Assembly (NCBI RefSeq): GCF_036370855.1
Contig: NC_088098.1
Coordinates: 206,939,336-207,003,335 of the forward strand
Source of the DNA: Dromaius novaehollandiae
Lineage: Eukaryota > Chordata > Aves > Casuariiformes > Dromaiidae
Reading direction: 5' to 3'
DNA length: 64,000 nt
The position numbers were made by a program, and so were the translations under genes. Below are positions 50,116 through 64,000 of the stretch, piece after piece (position 1 is the first letter of the stretch; each line of letters begins with the position of its first letter). The notes under the pieces are model-generated. The model was not told where the DNA came from and ran no database searches. It saw only the letters and a program-made list of their open reading frames with translations.

Positions 50116-53100
50116 CTGTGTCCCATCATGAGCCCTATCTCCCTGTAGGCAATAACCCCCTCAGTCTGACTCAACTGGGGGGTTTGACCCCAGGGCCGTG
50201 GGCTGATCCTGCTTCTTCAATGGTCCTAAGGGTACCCAATATGGGCTGCTCCATTTCCACACCTGGGCTACCAGGCTTCCTCGCCTGCCGTTGCTCCTCT
50301 GTGTTTTATTTGCTTAGCTGTTACTCAGCTAACAACACCTTTGCTCCATGCTGCTTAGCTTGTAAGGCACTGGCTAACAGGACGTCACCAAACACATCTC
50401 TTTCCTCACGCTGCTGCATGGCAGGCAGGCATCAACACAGGAGTGGCTTGGCTTGCAGCCCCGAATGCTCTTCAGCCCAAATGGGCATTTTAATGCTATG
50501 GATGCAGGGGCCCTTTCAAATAATTTTTTCTTCAAACATTTTTCATCACTGTAAGCATAATGCAAAGGAAGAGCTTGCTTATTTATTTATTTATTTGTCT
50601 ATAGTGTCTCATTTGGTCATTTTTTCAATCGTTTTCAGGAAAGCTTTCAATAACCCTTTGGGCATTAATTCTTTCTGCTGTCCTGGTTGCAATGGCAAGA
50701 CTCTCTTGTCTCTGTGCGAGTGTGCATGGACTACACATCATCACATTAGCATTGACCACGTATTTGTACAGAATTGCACGCAAGGCTTCAGCTACAGCTG
50801 AATTGCCCGAAGTGCTGCACACGTGCCTGAGGGACAGCTTAGAGGCAACTAAAGACGTAGGAAGGGCTGGTGGTTTTAGAGGTTCTTTCTTCATTTTGTA
50901 GAGGAAAAATGGAGAATAAGCCAAGAGGCCAAGCTGACTGAGTGTGCCTGTGGCAAAGTGAAGGGCTAAACCATATCTCCATAGTCCTGGCCCACCATCT
51001 TAGCAATGAGGCTGTATGTATCCAGGCCACTAATACTCAAATAATAGTAGACATACCCTGGGTCTGGTGCTTGGCCAGCTGTGTACCTATAACAACAAGG
51101 CTTACACATGGTATGGCATGCATCTGGGGGAAATTTGCCTGGGAGCAAAGGAGCTGGGGACCCATGGGACAGTTGGCTGCTGCCGTAGCCCTGGTTTTCG
51201 GCTCCCAGGTCCAGCTGTCGCACAGGAAGTTTTGCATTCCTGGAGGGTCATCAGCTGCCCTCTCCACTTCAGCACAGGCCTAATTGCATTTCCAGGTAAT
51301 GCAGACATGATGTGCGGAGACATGGGATTTTTCAGCCATAAATGGGGAGCCAGATGGACTGCTGAGCATTCATAGAAACGAACTGTGCTGGCCTGCCGTC
51401 TTGGGAAGCTCCAATGCAAAATAAATATAGTATTTGCAGCAGAACTCGACTTTGCTGGGGTGACCGAGGGGCTCCTCAGTTTGCTTTAACAAATGCTAGT
51501 AAATGACAGTCCAAAATGTGTAAAGATGCTGTAAAGCTACTTTGCCCGCCAGCCCTGCCCTGGGCCCCATGGAGATGTGGCCAAGCGGCAGCCCACTGCA
51601 AGCAGGGCTTCCCAGGACAGCCTGTGCAAACCCATCGAGCCAACACGGCATCCGCTTAAGGAGCTCTGTGCCTCAGCCACTGCTTTTTTTGTTTCTTTAT
51701 TCTTGGCTACATCACAGGATACCTATGCATGCTACCTGCCAGCCCAAAAATGGCCTAAAAGCAGATGAATGCTTTTAGAGCTGTGCATCTCTCTTTCATT
51801 GTGAAGAAAGACAGATCTTTGTGCAGAAATGCAGCATTCCCCAATGCATAGAGGTGCAAAAATCCGCCCTCACGCCCCCCATGAGGCTACTTTTGAGATG
51901 TTGCTGAGGACCAGTGTGACCAGCATGCCATGACATGGTCCAGGTGGAGGGATGTCTCCCACACGCTGCTTTCCACCATCCCCAGTGCAAGTCCGCTTGC
52001 CCTCATGACTTGTCCGTAGCTGGAGCAGTAAGGGCACTGCAGCATGGGCAGCAGCTCCTCTCTGCCCCAACCACATAGCTGGTGGGCTGCAGCATGAGAC
52101 CTCAGCCATCCTCCCTACGTCCGATAACACTGGAGCTGCAAGGAAAAGGCCAGCTCAGCTGGCTTGGTGGCAGCAGTCCGTCGCTGCCAGCAGAGCTGCT
52201 CCTGATTTTCACAGCAAAAATGAGCACTGTGTCTAGGAACCGGGCAGGGAGCCCTCTGCATATCGGCCAAAGCCCCGGGGAAGCACAGAGCCTGGGATGG
52301 ATGCAGTTTCCTTGCAGCCAGAGGAGGAGAGAGAAAGAGTGAGTGTAGAGGGAGGGTTTTGGTCCGAAACTGTCTGGGCAGGGTTTGAACAGATGCTCTA
52401 AACAAACAGCAGGAGACACCAGCTTGGAACGGGCTCTCTCTTCCAATGCCAGGAGCTGCACAGTCCCACCGGCCCGGAGGCAGCTCCTCCCCGCGGAGCC
52501 ACGTGCCCAACCGCGTGGCACGTGCTTGTCCTCGCTGGTACCCTCGAGGATGCGTCTCTCTTCCCTCCCTCCCAACTGACACCAAGAAACTTTGGCAGCT
52601 CACCAAGACACTTCCAAAGACACCCCATGTCTGAGCAAAGGGAGCTATTAATGTCACAGCAGAGCCCGTCCTGAAAGAAATGGCATGTCTTGAAAGACAT
52701 CCCCTGAAGATACAACCTACTTTAGGATAACCTGAAAGTCACCAGCATTAGCCCCAGCTTTCACTTTTCCATTAACTCTGCACCGACACGGCCTCTCTGC
52801 CTCCCAGAGTTTACCCAGGAAAACCCAAGCTCCAGCCGCATGCTGAGTGGTCCTGGTGGGTGCTGAGGGTCCTCAGCTCCCAGCAAAGCCGGGACTGGCA
52901 CTCACGCAAACCCTAGGGCTCGCTTTCATCTCGCCGCCCCCACACCACCAGGGACTCGCTTGGCGCTGCCCTGTTTTACATCAAAGGGGAGCTTGCATGG
53001 TGCAGTGGCGAAGGGCTGAACTTCACGCTGTGGCAGGGCCACGCAGGGTTACTCCGGAAAATATGCACACTGATATTTTATTCATCTAAAGCTGAAGTCG

Positions 53101-54439
53101 TTGGTATGAAAGAAAACACCCTGTGGTCTTTCATACCTAGAGTCAATGAATTCCTGGTCTTTTTATAGCTCAAAAATGCTGGGTGCTCTAAGTTAGCTCT
53201 ACAAGCCTGTGAAGCCCCGGCTTAAGGGCCGGCAGACCATTAATCACAGAGGGGATGATGACAGCTGCTCTTATTTTACTGAGCTTTCAGATGGGGAGCA
53301 TGCTCCTGCTCATTGTGCCCTGTTTTCCTGGCTCGTTTGAGAAATGTCCTGCTCTGTTTTGGTCTGAGGGGTTTGATGACACCTTCACACTTATGGGACC
53401 ACTGGGCTAATGTTGGTACTGGCACAGCAAGCAACTCAAACGGGGCAGTCCGTGCCAGTGCCCTGCTGTGGAGCCGCATGGTGGTCTGCTCCGTGCTCAC
53501 CTTGGGCATGGCCCTTGATGTTGCCTTCCTTCCCAGGCTGCGATACCAATGGTACTCTTCAATCGTGTTGGTGAGGACAGCGGTTCCCAGAACTTACTGT
53601 GCTCTCTCTAACAAAAAGAGCTACAGACCTGTAAGAAGATGGAATTTAGGGTCCACATCCAACTCGTATATCCTTCTGCTCCCTACTCCTCAACTCACGT
53701 CACTGCAGACCCATACCCTGGTAAGGGCAGCCCTGGAAAGACACAGCCAGATGCTACAGATTGAGGATGGCTCTCCTGACCCAGCTTTGTGGAGAGCGAC
53801 GGCGTCACTGCGTATTTTATGGGTAAGCAACTAAGCAGCCCCAGGGTAGCGAAGCCTGGCTGAGGGTAATGCCGCGTGAGACTAAAGCACCGTGTAGGGT
53901 GTGCGTTCAGCACACCGACGTGGAGATCCTGCAGACGCTCTGGAGTCAGGACCATGGCCATACGCCCCCACCAGCAGTGCGCCATCGATGCAAGGCACTT
54001 CCCAGGGCAATTCAGCCTGGTCTGCTCTCAGGAGGTACTTTTTTTGCCCAGTAGCAGGAACCCAGGGTCTGCACCATGAATCCTGGGGCCCAGATGAAAT
54101 GTCTCTGGCTGGAGGATGCATGGGGTGCTCTTGCGGAGGTTACCACCACCAGATGCCAACACAGATGAAATGTCCCATGAAGAGCATCCCCTTGGATACA
54201 GCTAATGGCCACCGAGTCAGTGGAACCAGGACATTTCCAGACAGCCCCAGCTCCATGGAGACCACCCTGCAGAGACGCTGCCCGGTCGGAGATGCAACCG
54301 GGCCCATGGCGGGAGGCTCAGATCCAGCCCAGTTTCAGATGTCGGGTTGCATCCAAACTCGAGAACTGGGATCCAGATCGTGACTGGCCACCTGCCAGCA
54401 AGCTTCCTCCTGATGAAGGATGTTTATGCTTTGCTCATT
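50116..54439. other. Intergenic, no supported gene
   Basis: Includes a (TTTA)n run at about 50578-50597, a pair of CACGTG boxes at 52500 and 52519 and a perfect 11-bp hairpin at 53103-53137. The 227-codon plus-strand frame at 50118-50801 has no recognised domain and no splice or promoter support. Confidence 0.5.
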
Positions 54440-56241
54440 TTTCACTGCAGTGTTGACAGCGCTGGCTGTGTTATCGCAAGCCTCAACAGTTGATGTGTTT
54501 CTTAAAATCCAGCTCCTAGAGTTATTTAACGATGTGAGAAATCACAGCTTTTCCTCAAGGGTGTACCTTACAAATGTTTGTACATTTGTTCCATTACAGC
54601 ATAGAGAGGAAAAATCTCTGAATATATGGAAATGGTAACAAATCAGAACAGAACAAATATCACAGCTGTACAATGCATTGAATCCGAATTAATCTTAAAC
54701 AGGTCTCATAATTTTGCATGGGATTTGACTCATGATTTTTGATAGCTTCTAACTGGAAATTTTACTAACATTTTAGCTCTTTTGAGCTCTTTCCCTGTAT
54801 TTGGTAAATAAGGAGAACATACTCTAATACTTACTTTTCGGAATATGCATGGGAATTTTAAAATTTAAACGAATTGTCTCTGGAAGTTTGCTTCTTTGCG
54901 CTATTATTTTCAGTGGTTCATATGCAAAATGTACTTAACCTGGAGACAATGTTATAGTGATGTCCTCTTTATTTGGCTGGAACATCTGCAATGAAGGCAC
55001 AGTCCAGAAACGGTAGAAGCCCCCTCAGCTATACCTGAACACATCTGGTGACATGGTTTTTCCCACCCTAATACTGGTTTGCCTTTATTGGTTTCTTTTC
55101 TCCCATGACCTTGAGCACCAAGGTAAGCCCCAAATCTTACTGCCAAATCTTGACTTGATGAAAGCTGAAAAGCCCTATGCTAACCAATCACCAAATTTTT
55201 GTTCTTGGTTGTAAAGACTGGGGCACTAAAAACACTTACAGTTGCCATGTCTTGAAGACGGAGCATTCAGATGGGTCAAACCGACCTGCGCTGACTATGG
55301 GAGCACGAGGTTGCCGTGATGTGTGTGAAGGACATAAATATCCAGCGTCTGCAAAGCCCCTGGATTTGTTCCCAGGGGAGACTGTTTTTTTGGTGCGTGA
55401 AAGCTTCTGGGGAAGAGGGGAGGTTGGAAAAGGTGCAGGACAGCCCATAGAGGAGAGATGCCCTTAATGGCTTTCATGCCTTACATACCTGCAGCTCCAT
55501 GGGACATGATTTGGGAATTTTCTAACAGACTCTTTCAAGAGCATGTGATATCTGCTGAGCAAATCTCAATTATTAAAAGCCAGACACTTAGGTAACTTTT
55601 GCTTTTTCCCTCCTGCCTCCCCTTCCCCGAAATTCTTTCAGATACATAAGCAAACATATATGCAATGTTTCTAAAGGGTTGGAGCATTCCCCTTGCATGT
55701 ACACCTGCTCAAAACTGGGATATGATCTTTATTCCTTACAGAGGATGTTATGGTAATTCATCAATACCTAGATTCATGAGGGTATTTAGGTATCTAGCTC
55801 ATACTGTTTCAACACCCGTCAAGTAAAGATGTCCCAGACCTTCCAAAATCTAAAATCAATGAGAGTGCTATGCTTAATGGGAATGCAGTGTTAAACTATC
55901 TTTAGATGTTCACCAAAGTGCCCTGTTGACTTTCCACCCTAATTTCTTTCAGCTCAAGATGATCACACTGAGACCTCATCCTTCTTCCTTGGCAAAGTTC
56001 TTAATTTGATCCTCCGCTTTGCAGACCATTTTGTGCTCACATATACTTACTGATAGCAACTACTGTGGGGCCTTTCAGTAAAAGTCATGAAAAACAGAGG
56101 AGATGCAACCTGAAAGTCACTGAGGTGTTAATTCCTAGTCTTAGTAACTTGTGTGCAAAGCTTAGATTTGAAAAATCGTCTTTTCTCAGGGACTGAATAC
56201 ATTTCACACTGGAAAAGTGAGAAAAGGAACATTTTTATACA
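54440..56241. other. Intergenic or distal AMOTL1 3' UTR
   Basis: The first 500 bases are A+T-rich, low in CpG and rich in homeobox/octamer-like words, resembling a conserved noncoding element. Minus-strand AATAAA occurs near 54967 and other places. From memory, mammalian AMOTL1 has a long 3' UTR, so this stretch might be transcribed as its distal end. Confidence 0.35.
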
Positions 56242-59200
56242 TTTATTATATACAATATTAAGGCACAAGTTTAAACAGCAAAGAATAAGAAATCTTTGGC
56301 TGACCAACAAAATCAATATTTGCTGTGGGTAACACACAACATTCTTCATTTTCTTACCTATGTACAAATAACCGTCCAGCTGTACAACACTGTACACCAA
56401 CCTTTCTATACAACCAGCAACAATAAAAAATGACAGTATTTTACAACTAGTTACCAATGTCACCTGGAATGGCTACAACACATTTTCACAAAACACAGTA
56501 AAATTCAAACAGCTGGAAAGAATAGTGCACTGCTTTGCTGAGAGAGGTGAACTGATTTATGGCAGTAGTAGTCCATGCAAATTCTGCTAGTGCTTTGATT
56601 CGGGAGGGAAGATCACTGGTCCTTCTCTCTTGGCAGAAAAAATATTTTGAGCTCAACACAAATAAGGAGAGTGAACCTTTATGTTTATTTCAGCTGCGAA
56701 CTCGAAAGCAAATGAGATTTGCCTACACTGTAATTCCGTAATAAACAGTTTCCCATATGTGGACACAAATCTGGGGCAGCATCAATTGTAAACACACCTT
56801 TGGATACCGGAAACTGAAGGGACTGTTGTTCACATGAGAAAGATGAGGAGCGTTGCATTCTAGCTGACTTCAAGAAGCAAAGCTGTACCACTAAGACAGC
56901 GAACTAACTGAAAGCAACATCATGCACACTAATCAAATGCTATTTCTGTGGGACGCCTCGCTGTCTGTCTGTACAGAAGTTATTAAATAGTTTCATCAAA
57001 GGAAATAATACAGCCAGCAATAAAATGCTTAGGGACTTCCAAGCAGCTGTGTATCCTTATTTCTTGGAGAAGACCAATGAAGTGAAATACTTATCATTCT
57101 CATTTTACTTACATTCCCTTGCTTTGTCTTCCTCCTGCCCTGCTCCCAGTAAAGATGATGATCCTACAGTGCTTGTTCACTTTGAGGAAGGGTAACTGAG
57201 GTGGGTCAGTGCTGCAAGGTCAGGAGGATACTAAAGGCTGAAGCCAACCTCTGCCACATGGAGGCCCTGGGTTTTATGCAAACACTTAAAACTTTTAAAT
57301 TAACTTTAGAGAAAAAATAAAATTATTTTACAAGGCATATATTAAGCTGCATAACATCTTCAACAGGTTTACACATTTGGTTTTGCAATGCAAAGCTGCT
57401 AATACTCAAAACACACAATTCTCTGTTGACTAACAACCAACCTACCACTGCTTCTTTCAACAAGTGCAAAAATCACAAAGAGGGTGACACCAACATATGC
57501 CTAATTCTATGTACACACAAAAAATAAGTGCATAGATTTAACGCAGTAATTCGTTTAAAAAAGAAAAAAAGAAGCAAGGTATCTCTTAGCCATGCAGTTT
57601 TGAGCACGGGGCTGGGTTCTGGCACCTGCAGGCTTTGAGACTGCAAAGACTTTAGTTTTCTGTGAAAGCGGAGTTTAAAGTGCCTGCTGTTTTCACAATC
57701 AAGAGCTCCATTTCGATACCTACAGGAAGACATGACCTTAGGCCAGTCCTGAGCACATGACTACTTCTGATGAGAGCATCCATCACTTTCCCATTCTAGG
57801 CAGCTTCACATAAAATCCTGTCACCTTTTTTCCAAAGCCAAGTTCTTCCTAATGTCAATACAATGAACTAGAAGATTTGGGAAGAGAAAAAACAATATAA
57901 AAATATCTCAAAGAGGAGAATTTCCCCATCAGCATTTGCAATACACAAAGCAAATGGTATGCTACAATTAACACTGCTGGTGAGTTGGCTGTCTTCGTTA
58001 TTGCCACCTCTCACAGAAATCAGTGACTAGGCTGAAAATGAGAAATGTTCTATCCTGGGTGAAAACAAAGTGAAAAGAGACTGTAGCTCAGCACAGAAAA
58101 TAGATGACGCTCATGCACTGCTATGCAGTTAAACCCTTCACAGCCTGATCCTACACCCCTTAAATACCCAGTCCCACATTAATCTGAATGGGGGGGGGGG
58201 GTCTATATGCTCAAGGAAGGTAGGATTTGGCTGCAGGTTCCAAAAATAATGAAAATTCCAAATTCTTACCACAAACACCCTGATTCTTTCATTGTTATGA
58301 ACTATTACACAGTAAGGCATCTTCTGATCTCACATGTAAGCCAAGTTTAATTCTACTGAAATAATTTCAAAGCCATCAGTGATTTCTGCTCTCCTCCCAT
58401 CTCTCTACTGTAATTGCCTCCCCCCCCGCCCCCCCGTTTCAGTTACCTCGGGCTAAATTCTGTCCACAATTACATGCTTAGATTCACACTTGTTGAAACC
58501 TGCATGCCCCGGCTGATAGCATCTGAACTCGTGACTGAGAACAGAAGATGTTTGGGGAGAGCTGCAGAATGCACTGACGCTCTCCTACAGGGACCTGTGC
58601 TCCCGTGAAGGCGCTGCAGGACACTGGGGCCACCGTGCTTCTTGACACTGCTAAGCCCCCCTGCCCTGCACTAGCACATCCGTATAATTAAAAAGCTCTA
58701 GTTCCACCTGTGCTGCTTCCCACTTGACTAACTCTGCATGCACACCCGTTCAGTGGAGCTGACTGGATCCTCCCCTGACTTCCCCTCCTGAAACCTTCCC
58801 AACAGTACAAAAGGGATTGCTTCAGCAGGTTCCCACCCCCTTTTACATTCCTCTTCCATGGGAATTCCAGCAAACAACTGCTCTTACTGAAAGAGAAGTC
58901 TTAGCAATCTCTGAGTTTGCACAACAGGAATATTTGCACTGCAAATCCAGCTCCAGGAGTAACACTTGTCCAGCCAGGAAAGAGACACCCGACCTGCGCA
59001 TCCCAGGAAAACCACACCATGCCACTTCAAACAAATACTCACAAGAACCTGCTGTGTACATCTAAAGACCAATTATTCACTAAAATCAAGCAGTGAATAC
59101 TTCTGAGAAATGAATCAATTCTAAGGAAGATGTAAATTTCTCCTGGGTTATTAATAAACTTCCACTGGCCTCACAAGAGCCAGGATTTCTCTCCCTGTCT

Positions 59201-59566
59201 TGGTTGTAGCTAGACAGCAAAACAGAACCACACTGTGCACCCACTCTAAAACTTAGCTACCTTCTCTTTACACCAGAAAATGCAGTTTCCTTTTTTCCTT
59301 GACAATCACCTTTCCAAGCCACATTCTATTTTCAACGCCCCTTTCTTCTCAGAAAATCCCAGACATTCATTTCATCTTCCATTTTCAGCTGTCTTTCCTT
59401 CTCGCCTGGTCCAAAGTCACAGCACACCAGACTCAAACTTCTTTTCAGGCACAAACTTTCTCCACCTTTCTTCAAACTCTCCCAGTTAGTTTTTAAGGTT
59501 GGCACACCAATGACCTCCTTGGACCTGAATGTATGCACACAAACCCCCAGAGATGCCATCCTTTGC
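56220..59566 (-). other. AMOTL1: AMOTL1 3' UTR (approximate end)
   Basis: A+T-rich, unspliced-looking sequence following the AMOTL1 stop codon. About 3.3 kb if the signal at 56242 is used. It contains a 12-base G run at 58190-58201 and an interrupted C run at about 58420-58436. No other gene is recognised in it. Its length is inferred from signal position and from the long 3' UTR I recall for this gene in mammals. Confidence 0.45.
56242..56247 (-). terminator. AMOTL1: Candidate AMOTL1 poly(A) signal (AATAAA)
   Basis: The minus strand reads AATAAA here, followed by T- and GT-rich sequence towards lower coordinates. A Pumilio-type TGTATATA (56247-56254) lies immediately upstream. Other AATAAA copies exist on both sides, so this is one of several candidate ends. 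Confidence 0.4.

Positions 59567-64000
<4,434 letters not shown>

Noticed and set aside
50118-50801. 227-codon plus-strand ORF
   Set aside because: No recognisable domain, no promoter or splice context. It runs through an unidentified repeat-like region and a TTTA microsatellite, as chance frames do.

Overview
This is vertebrate nuclear DNA, most likely from a bird (sauropsid). The genes have short exons, long introns and GT-AG splice sites. There are CpG islands and few repeats, and the repeats I can recognise are old CR1-type LINEs and MIR-like SINEs. The lineage call is an inference from low repeat density, decayed CR1 copies and a very GC-rich exon; a crocodilian or turtle is not excluded.

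Two protein-coding genes can be read exon by exon. CWC15 lies on the + strand. It has a CpG-island promoter near 10.0-10.35 kb, a noncoding first exon ending at 10360, six coding exons between 12754 and 25980, and poly(A) signals at 26178 and 26272. It encodes a complete 230-residue spliceosome protein. The last three coding exons of AMOTL1 lie on the - strand (62158 to 59567). They encode the end of the angiomotin C-terminal domain and the PDZ-binding tail, followed by a long 3' UTR. The rest of AMOTL1 lies beyond the right edge. The two genes converge, with about 33.6 kb between their stop codons, the same relative arrangement as in the human 11q21 region.

Layout: 1-9.8 kb has no gene I can support, but holds an old CR1 LINE (about 6.73-8.17 kb), a reverse MIR-like fragment (about 9.16-9.24 kb) and a paired AP-1 site. 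9.84-10.66 kb is the CWC15 CpG island, possibly bidirectional. 10.2-26.3 kb is CWC15, half of it one 7.9 kb intron. 26.3-56.2 kb is intergenic, with MIR-like fragments (about 32.0, 39.4 and 42.4 kb), an orphan CpG-rich patch (35.5-37.1 kb), a second CR1 remnant in reverse (about 43.97-45.7 kb) and small tandem repeats near 49.7 and 50.0 kb. 56.2-62.2 kb is the 3' end of AMOTL1, with an intragenic CpG island at 60.77-61.42 kb. 62.2-64 kb is AMOTL1 intron.

The two genes are not functionally linked: CWC15 acts in nuclear pre-mRNA splicing and AMOTL1 at cell junctions and in Hippo/YAP control. I found no undescribed multi-gene system. The more unusual items are an upstream ORF that would stop one base before the CWC15 start codon after splicing, an apparently bidirectional promoter, a proline/alanine-rich AMOTL1 exon inside a CpG island with a 430-codon antisense ORF, several perfect hairpins, and the orphan CpG cluster.
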